Below, piece by piece: positions 9,113 through 17,470 of a stretch of 64,000 bases of DNA (position 1 is its first letter; every line of letters begins with the position of its first letter). The notes under the pieces are model-generated. The model was given only the letters and a program-made list of their open reading frames with translations, did no database searches and had not been told where the DNA came from. The stretch is from Chthonomonas sp. UBA2017. GTDB taxonomy: Bacteria; Armatimonadota; Fimbriimonadia; Fimbriimonadales; Fimbriimonadaceae. The stretch lies in assembly GCA_002335425.1 (NCBI GenBank), contig DDCB01000030.1:40030-104029 (forward strand). The letters run 5' to 3'. Made by a program: the position numbers and the translations under genes.

Positions 9113-9118
9113 TAAAAT
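9113..9118 (+). promoter_or_regulatory. -10 box of a probable leaderless promoter
   Basis: TAAAAT, seven bases before the ATG at 9126. AGAGG lies in the gap, but too little transcript would precede it to act as a normal leader. Confidence 0.5.
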
Positions 9119-9125
9119 CAAGAGG

Positions 9126-9542
9126 ATGCCGCTCAATACTTATGTCGCTGAGCTTCGACGCTCGATCCATGCCGAGCTGGTCGCCGGGGCCGAACCTTCG
9201 GTCGGGAGCTTCTCTTCTGAGGCCCTCGCCGAAGCCCGAGTCAAGGGCCGCCCCCAGATGGGGTCGGCGAGCTTCCGGCCCCACCAGATTCAACTGGAGT
9301 TCATCTATCACGATCCGCTCTCGGCGGCGACGGTCTTCGTGGTCACGGTCGATGCTCCGGAAAGGATTGTGTTTCTGCCTGTACCGGGTTGGGTGGTGGA
9401 GTCGATTTGGCAGGGCGAGATCGATGGGAGCTATCACTTTGAGTCAGACGCCGTGCGCTTGGTGGACGAATATCGACAGGGGCTGGACGCCGAGGGGAAT
9501 GCCGCTTGGTTCGAAAAGCGGATGGCCAAGCGCAGAGAATAG
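9126..9542 (+). CDS. Hypothetical protein, 138 aa
   Basis: A soluble acidic protein without a recognised family. It starts MPLNTYVAELRR and has a predicted beta-rich core (IQLEFIYHDP, VFVVTVDAPERIVFLPVPGWV) and a charged C-terminal helix ending AWFEKRMAKRRE. No signal peptide or TM is seen. It lies 27 bases before the glycosylasparaginase gene in the same direction, so the two may be co-transcribed, although each has its own -10-like box. The ATG is set by TAAAAT at 9113-9118. Confidence 0.7.
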   Translation: MPLNTYVAELRRSIHAELVAGAEPSVGSFSSEALAEARVKGRPQMGSASFRPHQIQLEFIYHDPLSAATVFVVTVDAPERIVFLPVPGWVVESIWQGEIDGSYHFESDAVRLVDEYRQGLDAEGNAAWFEKRMAKRRE

Positions 9543-9569
9543 CCGCCCGCCTGCGGTAAGTTGGAGGCG

Positions 9570-10454
9570 ATGGAAGTCATTGTGGCCACGTGGCGCGAGC
9601 CGGGCGACGTCGCGAGTGCTGCGGCGATGGCGGCTCGCCGAGAAGGAGCCGATTTGGCGACGGCCCTTGAGAGAGGTCTTGCGGCGGCTGAACTCGACCC
9701 GAGCCTGATTGCGATCGGCCTGGGGTCGGTGCCGAATGCGGATGGTGAACTTGAGCTCGATGCCTCGATGATGATCGGGAAGACGCTGGAAGCAGGGGCA
9801 GTTTGTGGTGTGCGTGGGATCGTCCCGGTGATCTCCCTGGCCCGGCGGGTGATGGAGCGGACGCCCCATGTCATGCTGGCTGGCGAGCAAGCCCGGCGAT
9901 TCGCCCTGGAGCAGGGATTTGAGCCGAGGAACCTTCTGACGGAAAATGCTATTGCCCGCTACGAGGAGTGGAGGCTTCGCCCCGAGCGGATCAAGGAGTA
10001 CGTGCACCACGTCGATGACAAGCCGAGCGACACGATCACGATGATTGGGCTTTGCGACGGCGAGTTGGTCGCGGCGTCTTCGACCAGCGGGCTCCCCTTC
10101 AAAAAGCCTGGACGGATTGGCGATTCTCCGATCATCGGAGCCGGGATCTATGCCGACGACGAGATTGGGGCGGCCGGGGCTACTGGAAATGGCGAAGAGC
10201 TTTGGAAGGCCTGTGCATCCTTCCGCACGACGATGAACCTCCGAGCCGGGATGTCGCCCCAAGAGGCATGCGAAGAGACCATTCGCCACATGATCCGGCG
10301 GCAGCCTAAATCCATCGACATCCCATGCGTTGTTTTTGCGATGGATCGCCAAGGCAAGATTGGAGCGGCCTCAACCAAGCATCCGTTCCCGCTTTGGGTG
10401 TGTCGAGATGGGAACCGGGAGCTCCTGGAGTTCCCCAGCCTGGGGCCGGAGTAG
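9570..10454 (+). CDS. Glycosylasparaginase-type N-terminal nucleophile hydrolase
   Basis: A 294-residue enzyme of the N4-(beta-N-acetylglucosaminyl)-L-asparaginase / isoaspartyl aminopeptidase family, made as a precursor that cuts itself to free a threonine nucleophile. The expected cleavage site is the D-T bond in KPSDTITMIG, giving a beta subunit starting TITMIG. Family blocks upstream include GSVPNADGELELDASMM and GAVCGVRGIVPVISLAR, and downstream GDSPIIGAGIYADD and GATGNGE. There is no signal peptide, so a cytosolic role in degrading Asn-linked or isoaspartyl compounds is likely. ATG 9570 is preferred over TTG 9561 because GGAGGCG and TAAGTT lie directly before it. selB starts four bases after the stop. 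Confidence 0.9.
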   Translation: MEVIVATWREPGDVASAAAMAARREGADLATALERGLAAAELDPSLIAIGLGSVPNADGELELDASMMIGKTLEAGAVCGVRGIVPVISLARRVMERTPHVMLAGEQARRFALEQGFEPRNLLTENAIARYEEWRLRPERIKEYVHHVDDKPSDTITMIGLCDGELVAASSTSGLPFKKPGRIGDSPIIGAGIYADDEIGAAGATGNGEELWKACASFRTTMNLRAGMSPQEACEETIRHMIRRQPKSIDIPCVVFAMDRQGKIGAASTKHPFPLWVCRDGNRELLEFPSLGPE

Positions 10455-10457
10455 CAC

Positions 10458-12317
10458 TTGGCCAAGCTCATCGGCACCGCTGGGCATGTGGATCACGGCA
10501 AGACGTCGTTGATTCGGGCGTTGACTTCGATTGACGCCGACCGTTTGCCCGAAGAGAAGCAACGCGGCATGACGATCGACATCGGGTTTGCCTATGTCGA
10601 TCTGCCGAAGGCGGGCCGGGTCTCGATCGTTGACGTCCCTGGGCATGAGCGGTTCTTGACGAATATGCTCGTCGGGGCTTTGGGGATCGACGTCGCGATC
10701 TTGTGCGTGGCCGCCGACGAGTCGGTGATGCCTCAGACTCGCGAGCACCTTGAGATTTTGAGCCTCTTGCCAGTGGAGAAACTCGTGGTCGCGATGACCC
10801 GCTCTGACCTGGCAGACGAGGTCGTTCGAGAGATCGCCCGCTCGGAGATCGAAGACCTTCTGGCCCAGACCCGGTTTGCGGGAGCTCCGATCCAATCGGT
10901 CTCGGCCATCACGGGCGAAGGGCTCGACGAACTCAAGGCGTTGCTCGATGAGGCGCTTCAAGGGAGCGAGCCGGTGGCCCCGGGCGGTTGGTATCTTCCG
11001 ATCGACCGCGTTTTTACGGTCAAAGGCTACGGGACGGTCGTGACCGGGACGCTTGCTCAAGGCGTCGTTCGGCTGGAGGATCGAGCCGTCTTGATGCCGA
11101 GCGGCCAAGAGACACGCATTCGCGGCATTGAGTGGCATGGCGAAGCCCAATCGCAAAGTGAAAAGGGTCGAAGAACAGCTCTGAATCTCGGCAAAGTCGG
11201 GATTGACGAAGTGCATCGAGGAATGATTGTGGGGGATCCCGCGGGGGTCTTTTCGTCCTCGTTGGTGGAAGGCCGGGCGGAGTGGCTGGCGGAAGTCAAG
11301 CACGCGACTCGGATTCGACTTTCGCTGGGCTCCGAAGAGGTCATGGGAAAGGCGCTGAGAAATGACCACGACCCGAATTGGGTCCAATTCAAGCTCGAAC
11401 GCCCGATTGCGGTGGTGGCGGGCCAGGCGTTTATTGTTCGTCGATACAGTCCGCCGAAGCTGCTCGGCGGGGGTCGGGTGACGATCCCGCAGGCTCGACT
11501 GCGCCGAAAGTCGGATCGCGGGTCGACGGTGGCCGCATCTCACCTCTCGGAGTCGGAGCAACTGGTTGCCTGGGTCCAGGCCTCGCGATGGGGTGAGTCG
11601 TCCGAAGAGCTGTGTCGACGCCTTGGCAAGACCAGTCAGGCCCTCGGGAGCGTTTTTGAGGACCTCAAGTCTTCGGGAAAGCTGGTCGGATTTGCCGGCT
11701 TCTGGTTGACGCCCGACCGATTGGAGCAAGCCCAGCAAGCCGCCCACCAAGCCCTTGCGGAGCTCCACGCTGAATTCCCGGCGAAGGCATTTTTGCCCCG
11801 AGAGCTGTGGATCAAGCGGGGGCAAGTGCCTTGGAAGGGCAAGCCGCTCGACCGGCTGGTGGCTCACTGGGCCCAGGAAAAGTTCTTACGCGTCCAAGGG
11901 ACGGAGATCGCTCTCTATGACCACTTGGTCCGGCTGAATCCTAAGCAGCAGCAGCTCTTGGATCGGGTCGAAGAGGGGTTGAGAGCCTGCGGCATGAATG
12001 TCCCGCCGGCGCTGGAACTCTCTCGCCAACTTTATCTGCCGCCGCAGGCGGTCGAGGAGATCTTGCGACTCGGTCTGGAGTCAAGGCGGCTCGTCTGGAT
12101 TGCCGAGGGGGTGATCTACACTCAAGATCAGCTCCTCCAGTTTCGAACCGACTTTTCGGCCCGAGTCGAGAAGCGACCGTTCGCCGCCGCCGAGTTTCGG
12201 GACCACTTCGGGTCGAGTCGCAAGTATGTCATCCCGCTTTTGGAGTGGATGGATGCTCAGGGTTGGACGCTTCGGCAAGGCGATTCTCGAGTGATGCGGG
12301 GCTTGGACTCCGCCTGA
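10458..12317 (+). CDS. selB: SelB, selenocysteine-specific translation elongation factor
   Basis: A 619-residue GTPase that brings Sec-tRNA to UGA codons marked by a SECIS element. G1 is GHVDHGKT (9-16), the switch region RGMTIDIGFAY is typical of SelB, G3 is DVPGHE and the G4-like motif is TRSD instead of the usual NKxD. Domains II-III follow, with VFTVKGYGTVVTGT, and the C-terminal third is the winged-helix SECIS-binding region. Start is TTG, four bases after the glycosylasparaginase stop, implying coupling. selA, selD and tRNA-Sec are not in the window. The last 89 bases overlap the convergent ABC ATPase gene. The TRSD variant of G4 deserves attention. Confidence 0.93.
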   Translation: MAKLIGTAGHVDHGKTSLIRALTSIDADRLPEEKQRGMTIDIGFAYVDLPKAGRVSIVDVPGHERFLTNMLVGALGIDVAILCVAADESVMPQTREHLEILSLLPVEKLVVAMTRSDLADEVVREIARSEIEDLLAQTRFAGAPIQSVSAITGEGLDELKALLDEALQGSEPVAPGGWYLPIDRVFTVKGYGTVVTGTLAQGVVRLEDRAVLMPSGQETRIRGIEWHGEAQSQSEKGRRTALNLGKVGIDEVHRGMIVGDPAGVFSSSLVEGRAEWLAEVKHATRIRLSLGSEEVMGKALRNDHDPNWVQFKLERPIAVVAGQAFIVRRYSPPKLLGGGRVTIPQARLRRKSDRGSTVAASHLSESEQLVAWVQASRWGESSEELCRRLGKTSQALGSVFEDLKSSGKLVGFAGFWLTPDRLEQAQQAAHQALAELHAEFPAKAFLPRELWIKRGQVPWKGKPLDRLVAHWAQEKFLRVQGTEIALYDHLVRLNPKQQQLLDRVEEGLRACGMNVPPALELSRQLYLPPQAVEEILRLGLESRRLVWIAEGVIYTQDQLLQFRTDFSARVEKRPFAAAEFRDHFGSSRKYVIPLLEWMDAQGWTLRQGDSRVMRGLDSA

Positions 12318-13092
12318 GCTGATCGATCGCCTCTTGGAGGGTCGCCGGACGGACGGCGATGAGGGTCATGCTCCCATATCCTTGGACGAGCAGTTCGGCG
12401 GCTCTCCGCTGTCCCTCCCGGGCCCGAAAGAAGAGCCGATCTTTTTCGGCGGCCATCTCCAGGGCAAAAGGTTCGACGAGCGCACGGACGGTCGACGGGT
12501 CCGTTGAGCGGACCTCGAACTCGCATTCGCCAGTTTGGTCGATCAGGTCCTGGGGCGAGCCCGCATAGAGGAGGCGACCCTCGTCGAGCACGGCCAAAGA
12601 GGGCCAAAGTCGAGCTTCATCGAGGTGATTTGTTGTCGCAAGAATGGTTCGGCGGCTCTGGAAGAGCTCGTCGCGCAAGTCGTCGCGAGTCCAGGGGTCG
12701 AGCAGATCGAGGTCGCCGTCGCTGATCAAGACCGGGGCCGCGTCGCGGAGCGGCTCGATCCAGCGACATGCGGCAAGCTGGGTCCCGGAGAGTCGGTCGA
12801 GTCGCTCTCGCCGGGCGTCCCACAACCTCAGGACCGAAAAAATTCGCCCAATTTGTTCAGGGGTGGCTCGACCGAGAATTCGCTGGGGCGTCGCTCGCGA
12901 AGGTTCGAGCGGCTCTATTTTTTGGGCTCGCGGTGCGGCCAGCGCGATCTCGTCCAGCCATTGGGATTTGCCCGCACCGGCAGGACCGACAACGGCCCAC
13001 GCCTCCCCGGGGCGGAGACCCCAGACCCAGGGCTCTCGTCCGGTTCGAAGGCTCCATCGCCGGGGTTCGATCAGATCGCTCGGTTCTGACAC
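12229..13092 (-). CDS. ABC-type ATPase with degenerate Walker B
   Basis: A 287-residue ATP-binding cassette protein without a permease nearby. Walker A is GPAGAGKS, the signature is LSGTQ instead of LSGGQ, and the switch histidine is present in TTNHLDEA. Walker B reads VLISDGDLDLLDP: the aspartate is there, but the catalytic glutamate that should follow is glycine. It may bind ATP and hydrolyse slowly or not at all. A C-terminal tail of about 90 residues has no clear motif. The start is GTG 13092, with TATCTT six bases upstream. The 3' end overlaps selB by 89 bases in antisense. Function unknown; a cytosolic or ABC-2 exporter ATPase is possible. Confidence 0.75.
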   Translation of the reverse strand: MSEPSDLIEPRRWSLRTGREPWVWGLRPGEAWAVVGPAGAGKSQWLDEIALAAPRAQKIEPLEPSRATPQRILGRATPEQIGRIFSVLRLWDARRERLDRLSGTQLAACRWIEPLRDAAPVLISDGDLDLLDPWTRDDLRDELFQSRRTILATTNHLDEARLWPSLAVLDEGRLLYAGSPQDLIDQTGECEFEVRSTDPSTVRALVEPFALEMAAEKDRLFFRAREGQRRAAELLVQGYGSMTLIAVRPATLQEAIDQLRRSPSPASLENRLAEASNPEHPSTPKAG

Positions 13093-13098
13093 ACCCCT

Positions 13099-13104
13099 AA
13101 GATA
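13099..13104 (-). promoter_or_regulatory. -10 box of a probable leaderless promoter
   Basis: TATCTT on the minus strand, six bases before the GTG at 13092; no SD between them. Confidence 0.45.
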
Positions 13105-13116
13105 ACCCGAAACAGC

Positions 13117-14517
13117 CTAATCGTCGCCGAGGGTGCCGTTGTTGAAGGCCCAAATGCTGTAATCCGCGTTGGTGACTTCTCCGTCGCCGTCGATGTCCGA
13201 CCCGGTTCCGGGCGGAACGAAATTTCCGTTGTCAAAGGCCCAAATGCTGTAATCAGCGTTCGTGACTTCGTTGTCGCCGTCGATGTCGCCTGTGATGAGG
13301 TTGACTTGGCCGAAGTTCCAGTTTGCAACTGGCTGCGCGGGGCTGAGGGGATCGGGCAGGGTCTTTCGGAGCCACGGGTCCAGCTTGAACGAGACTCGGA
13401 AGCCGGTATTGAGCGCGGGGTTGTCGGGGGTGGTTACCGAGAAGGCGCCGGTGACCGGATTCAGGGTCGCAATGCCGGTCCCGACTTCAACGTTGGCGGC
13501 ATTTCGGAACGAGACGGGGAGAGAACTGGGCAAGGGTCCGGAATAAAAGGCAGGAGCAAGCTGGCCGAAATTCAGGGTGCCGGTCACGGTCGCGGATTGT
13601 TGGACCAAGAATGCGACACAGGCTCCAATCGGATCGCACCGATCATAGCCCAACAGGTAGTTGTAGAGTTCAGCGGCGACGTAGGTAAAGTCGGCGGGGT
13701 TGTCGCTATCCCACTGCGTCGCGCCCGTGTTGCTCGGGTTGGTGCCAATGGAATTCAGACCGGTGTTGATCGGCGAGCGAGTGGCCCAGTTCATCATCTG
13801 GACGTTCGCGGGTTGGGTGAGCGCGACGTCGCTGAAGAACCGGACTTCCACCGCTCCCGCACCATCGGCAGGCAGGGTCAGATTCAAGCCCGCCGCGAAA
13901 AGGTCGACATCGGCCACCCGATAGCTCGTCCCGCCGGTGGGGACGGTCCCGAAGTCGAGGACAATGGAAGTGCTTGCGCCTGAGTACGGCAGTTGGGTTC
14001 CGGAATCGAGGACAAAGAGGTAGTTGTCCGCGATTCGAACCCGAGCCAAAAGCCGCGTGGTCGGATTGGCAGCTTGATTGACGTAAAACGCCAAAATCGC
14101 CCGGCCGACCGGCTTGCCCCAGGTCGAATTCTCGAGCAACTGAAAGTCGTTCGTCATCGTCGGAATGGGGTAGGTCGGGCCGAAGAAGATTCGTTCGCCC
14201 GGTAAGAATCCCGGAGGGGCGAGAGCGTAAAGAGTGTTGCTGATCGTCCCTGGGAAGGTGTTTGGATTCACTTCGACGTTGTCGTAGGCGACTCTTGTGA
14301 CGGGTACATCGGATGACGGCAGGTTCTGGAGGTCAATCCAGGGTCCGAGGAGGTTTCCATTGGCATCGACTTGGGCCGCCCGGATCGGCTCGATCAGGGA
14401 ACCAGGGCCGAGCCGCTGAGGAGCGGGCCGCTGGGCAAACGCCATCGCGGCGCTCAAGAACGAGCACCCCATCAAGAGACCAATCCGGATTTTCATACCT
14501 TTCACAGAGGGATTCAT
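13117..14517 (-). CDS. Secreted protein with C-terminal dockerin-like repeats
   Basis: A 466-residue exported protein. A signal peptide is clear (GLLMGCSFLSAAMAFAQ, then RPAPQ). The body is beta-rich with no recognised enzyme motif. The last 60 residues hold two dockerin type I-like calcium loops, DIDGDNEVTNAD and DIDGDGEVTNAD, each followed by YSIWAF and N-G. The same TNxDYSIW signature ends the protein at 28129-29427. Dockerins bind cohesins in cellulosomes, but no cohesin is seen, so the repeats may have another attachment or sorting role. ATG 14517 is chosen; ATG 14496 gives the same mature protein. TACAAT at 14562-14567 may be the -10. Confidence 0.8.
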   Translation of the reverse strand: MNPSVKGMKIRIGLLMGCSFLSAAMAFAQRPAPQRLGPGSLIEPIRAAQVDANGNLLGPWIDLQNLPSSDVPVTRVAYDNVEVNPNTFPGTISNTLYALAPPGFLPGERIFFGPTYPIPTMTNDFQLLENSTWGKPVGRAILAFYVNQAANPTTRLLARVRIADNYLFVLDSGTQLPYSGASTSIVLDFGTVPTGGTSYRVADVDLFAAGLNLTLPADGAGAVEVRFFSDVALTQPANVQMMNWATRSPINTGLNSIGTNPSNTGATQWDSDNPADFTYVAAELYNYLLGYDRCDPIGACVAFLVQQSATVTGTLNFGQLAPAFYSGPLPSSLPVSFRNAANVEVGTGIATLNPVTGAFSVTTPDNPALNTGFRVSFKLDPWLRKTLPDPLSPAQPVANWNFGQVNLITGDIDGDNEVTNADYSIWAFDNGNFVPPGTGSDIDGDGEVTNADYSIWAFNNGTLGDD

Positions 14518-14561
14518 CGGCACTGAACGTTCGTCCCGCGCCGAATTCAAATCAGAATCTT

Positions 14562-14567
14562 ATTGTA
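14562..14567 (-). promoter_or_regulatory. Candidate -10 box for the dockerin-repeat protein
   Basis: TACAAT on the minus strand about 45 bases before the start, in the short A/T-rich gap behind the M24 peptidase gene. Confidence 0.4.
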
Positions 14568-14607
14568 TCACGGAAAATCGCCCGGACCCCCCGGTATCTT
14601 CTCGGGC

Positions 14608-15675
14608 TTAAAGCTCCATGAGGTTCTTCGGGAAGTGGGTGAGTATCTCAGGTTCGCCCTCGGTGACCACCACATCATCTTCGATGCGGAGTCCGCCAAA
14701 GTCGTTGATGTAAACGCCTGGTTCGACGGTCCAGACCTGGCCGACTTCGATCGGTTGATCGACGGTCGAGGTGAGTCGCCCGTAGTCATGGACATCGGCA
14801 CCGAGTCCGTGGCCGAGCCCGTGCCCGAAGTACTGGGCGAGATCGTCTTGGTCGAGAATTTTGCGGGCAAGGGCCTCGACGTCGCGGCCGTTGGCCCCGG
14901 GCCGCAAGGCATCTACCGCGGCGACTTGGGCTTCCAAAACCCGAGCATAGAGGAGCTTTTGCCGGTCTGAAGCCGGGCCGATGACGAAGGTCCGAGTGAT
15001 GTCGCTGTTGTAGCCGTCCAGAGTCGCGCCGAAATCGAGAGTGACAAAGTCGCCCCGTACCAGCTTCTTTTCGCTGGCTCGTCCGTGCGGTTTGGCGCTG
15101 TTCAGTCCGCTGGCGACGATCGGATCGAAGGCGATGCCTGCGCCGGCGCGCCGGAAAAAGAACTCAATCGCGAGCCCGATGTCGTATTCCGACACGCCCG
15201 GTTGGAGCATGCCGACGATGTGCTCCATGCATTGGTCGGCGAGCTGGCATGCGGCCCGGATTTTGGAGAGCTCTTCGGGGGTCTTGACCATGCGCAAGGG
15301 TGGCAAAAGATCAGGTTGAGCGACCCACTCGCAAGAAGTGATTTTGCGGGTCCAAGACTCCCAGGTCTGATACGTCACCGAGGGCTCGAAGCCGAGCTTT
15401 TCGACTTTGAGAGCGGCGATCTGCTCGTCCATCAGGTCGATCATCGAGCGTGGACTGGCAAAGGAGATGACTTCGAGCCCCGTCACTTCGGCTTGAGCCT
15501 GGAGTGTGTAGCGGCTGTCGGTAATGAAGACCCCGCGATCCGCACGGAGCAGCGCGTATCCGTACGATCCGGTGAATCCGGTGAGCCAAGTCACGTTTTT
15601 CGGATCGGTGACCAGAAGGGCATCGACCGGGGCCAGGGCGAGTCGGGATTGAAGTCGTTCGAGCGAAGTGGACAT
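14608..15675 (-). CDS. Xaa-Pro aminopeptidase-type M24 peptidase
   Basis: A 355-residue cytosolic metallopeptidase removing N-terminal residues before proline. The N-terminal creatinase-like domain (VDALLVTDPKNVTWLTGF) precedes the pita-bread catalytic domain. Metal ligands are visible: the Asp of TLDFGATLDGYNSDITR and its partner, the His of HGLGHGLGADVHD, and the Glu of TVEPGVYI and RIEDDVVVT. It follows aroQ by 12 bases in the same operon, the order known from Bacillus (aroQ-papA-efp), but efp is absent here. ATG 15675 has AGGA about ten bases upstream. Confidence 0.93.
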   Translation of the reverse strand: MSTSLERLQSRLALAPVDALLVTDPKNVTWLTGFTGSYGYALLRADRGVFITDSRYTLQAQAEVTGLEVISFASPRSMIDLMDEQIAALKVEKLGFEPSVTYQTWESWTRKITSCEWVAQPDLLPPLRMVKTPEELSKIRAACQLADQCMEHIVGMLQPGVSEYDIGLAIEFFFRRAGAGIAFDPIVASGLNSAKPHGRASEKKLVRGDFVTLDFGATLDGYNSDITRTFVIGPASDRQKLLYARVLEAQVAAVDALRPGANGRDVEALARKILDQDDLAQYFGHGLGHGLGADVHDYGRLTSTVDQPIEVGQVWTVEPGVYINDFGGLRIEDDVVVTEGEPEILTHFPKNLMEL

Positions 15676-15687
15676 TTTTTGTGGTTC

Positions 15688-16140
15688 CTAAAGCGTGGCC
15701 TTCCGGAGGTTCAGCATGGCCATCATCGCGAGGATGTAGCCATATCCGCCCATGCCGACGATCTGGCCCACCGTCACCGGCGCGATGACTGAATGTCGGC
15801 GGAACTCTTCGCGAGCGTGGACGTTGCTGAGGTGGACTTCGATAATCGGAATCCGGACGGCCACAAGGGCATCGCGGATCGCGATCGACGTATGGGTGAG
15901 CGCCCCTGGGTTGATGATGATGCCATCCGCCCAGCGTCGATTTTCTTGAATTGTGTCGATCAAGACCCCTTCGTGATTCGATTGGAGGATGCGGGCGTCG
16001 CACCCCAGCTTCGGGGCTTCTTCGAGGATCTTGGCGTCGATGTCCTCCAGGGTCGTCTTGCCGTAAACTTCGGGTTCTCGAAACCCGGTGAGGTTCAGAT
16101 TCGGTCCATGGAGGATCAGGATTTTTGTGAGGTCGCTCAT
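15688..16140 (-). CDS. aroQ: AroQ, type II 3-dehydroquinate dehydratase
   Basis: A 150-residue shikimate-pathway enzyme that dehydrates 3-dehydroquinate to 3-dehydroshikimate; the type II form is a dodecamer. Recognised by ILHGPNLNLTGFREPEVYG (with the catalytic tyrosine), QSNHEG, INPGALTHTSIAIRDA and VHLSNVHAREEFR. Length is normal. The ATG overlaps the stop of the Trm112-like gene by four bases, pointing to translational coupling. Confidence 0.97.
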   Translation of the reverse strand: MSDLTKILILHGPNLNLTGFREPEVYGKTTLEDIDAKILEEAPKLGCDARILQSNHEGVLIDTIQENRRWADGIIINPGALTHTSIAIRDALVAVRIPIIEVHLSNVHAREEFRRHSVIAPVTVGQIVGMGGYGYILAMMAMLNLRKATL

Positions 16141-16328
16141 GATTTCAGGTGCGCGGGAAGTTGATCCGGGGGGACCGCTTCGTCCACCAACAGGTTGGGA
16201 ATGTCGGATTCAATTCGGTAGCCAAAGCCGCATTGAGTGCAGATCAGCCAGTCTTCGCGGGCGACGAGAGGAGGCCGACTCTCGCAGCGCGGGCAAGCCA
16301 CCCATTCGAGAAATTCAGACAGCTCCAT
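16137..16328 (-). CDS. Trm112-like zinc-ribbon protein
   Basis: A 63-residue protein of the Trm112 / COG2835 family. Two CxxC pairs (CPRC and CTQC) form a zinc ribbon, followed by the family's typical SDIPNLLVDEAVP ending. In eukaryotes and archaea Trm112 activates methyltransferases; bacterial homologues are often small partners near lipid A or cell-envelope genes. It lies between the GT4 gene (14-base overlap) and aroQ (4-base overlap), so it is part of one operon. Partner unknown. Confidence 0.85.
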   Translation of the reverse strand: MELSEFLEWVACPRCESRPPLVAREDWLICTQCGFGYRIESDIPNLLVDEAVPPDQLPAHLKS

Positions 16329-17409
16329 CGGCCCCCAGTTGATATGCGGCCCATGTGGCGGTGGCGGTTTGGCGCCAACTAAAGTCGGCCAGTCGCGTTC
16401 GTCCCGCCTGGGTCATCGCGTCGAGTGTACTCGAATCCGCCAGGAGATTCTCGATCTTCGCGGCCCACGCGTCCGGTTCCCAAGTCGGGACGATCGCCTC
16501 GGAATCTCGGACGATCTCAGGCAATGCACCGCCCGAAGAGGCCAAGACCGGACATCCTTGGGACCAAGCCTCCAAAGGGACGAGCCCGAACCCTTCGTGC
16601 CAACTGGGGATGAGCGTCAAGCTCGCACCTTGATAGAGGGCGGCGAGCTCAGGCCATCGGACGTACCCAGTGGGCACGACTCGGTCGTGGAGTTCTTCAG
16701 GCCCCCACCCCTCCTTCCCGGTTAAGAGCAACCGGTGCGGGAATTCACGCGAAAGCCGGCGAGTCGCCTCGAGGGCGAGAGCCGTGTTCTTTCGAGGCCA
16801 CCGGGTGCCGACGCAAAGCAAGTAGGGGTCCTCGTCGATCCCGAGTCGAAGTCGATGGGCGGCGGCTTCGTCAGGCTCGACCTGGGGCAAGAGCGGATTG
16901 AGAGCGTTCGGAGTGACCCAGGTTTTGCCCCGGGCGCGGGGAATCCAGTGCTCGATCTCGGCCTTCGAAGTCTCGGAGACGGTGAGAACGGCTTGCGCTC
17001 GTTGGGCCGAGCGAGGGACGAACTTTTGCAAGAGCAGTCGATCACGGGGCCGAAACCAGTCGGGGCCGATGAAGAACGAGACGTCATGGATCGTCGTGAT
17101 TCCACCTCGACGGACGAGCGGGCTCAGGTTGTACTGGGTGTGGACTCGGGTAGCTCCGGCTTTGCGTGCGGCCAAAGGAAAGGTCACCAGGCTCCAGAAT
17201 CTTGGGTTTCGGGCGGTTATCTGACGCCACCGAAGGTGCGGCACGTCAGGCAACTGGGCCGGCCGGGGTTGGTCGGAAAAAAGCAGAAAAGTTGCTGGGA
17301 AACTGGCTTCAGCGAGGCCAAGGATCAGCCCCGTCCAGTAGGTGGAATCGCCGGTCGCGGTCCCCCAAGCGAGCCGAGCGTCAAGCGCGATAAGCGGAGA
17401 TGTCAACAA
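16315..17409 (-). CDS. Family 4 glycosyltransferase
   Basis: A 364-residue GT-B fold glycosyltransferase, first gene of the operon with the Trm112-like protein, aroQ and M24 peptidase. The C-terminal domain has the donor-binding E-x7-E motif (EGFGLVPLE) in PSWHEGFG and a GTRWPRKN nucleotide-binding loop; the N-terminal domain shows TIHDVSFFIGPDWF. It probably adds a hexose to a cell-surface glycan. The start is TTG 17409, with GAGG eight bases before it; no ATG lies nearby. TACACT in the divergent gap may be its -10. Confidence 0.9.
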   Translation of the reverse strand: MLTSPLIALDARLAWGTATGDSTYWTGLILGLAEASFPATFLLFSDQPRPAQLPDVPHLRWRQITARNPRFWSLVTFPLAARKAGATRVHTQYNLSPLVRRGGITTIHDVSFFIGPDWFRPRDRLLLQKFVPRSAQRAQAVLTVSETSKAEIEHWIPRARGKTWVTPNALNPLLPQVEPDEAAAHRLRLGIDEDPYLLCVGTRWPRKNTALALEATRRLSREFPHRLLLTGKEGWGPEELHDRVVPTGYVRWPELAALYQGASLTLIPSWHEGFGLVPLEAWSQGCPVLASSGGALPEIVRDSEAIVPTWEPDAWAAKIENLLADSSTLDAMTQAGRTRLADFSWRQTATATWAAYQLGADGAV

Positions 17410-17470
17410 TTTTCCTCGTGGAGGCGTCTAACCCAGTGTAGAATCTATCTCAGATAGGTGAACTCTTGCT

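Noticed and set aside
8917..9125. Search for a sigma-28 flagellar promoter before flagellin 1.
   Set aside because: No TAAA-N15-GCCGATAA match is present here or before flagellin 2; only a TAGGAT box is shared.
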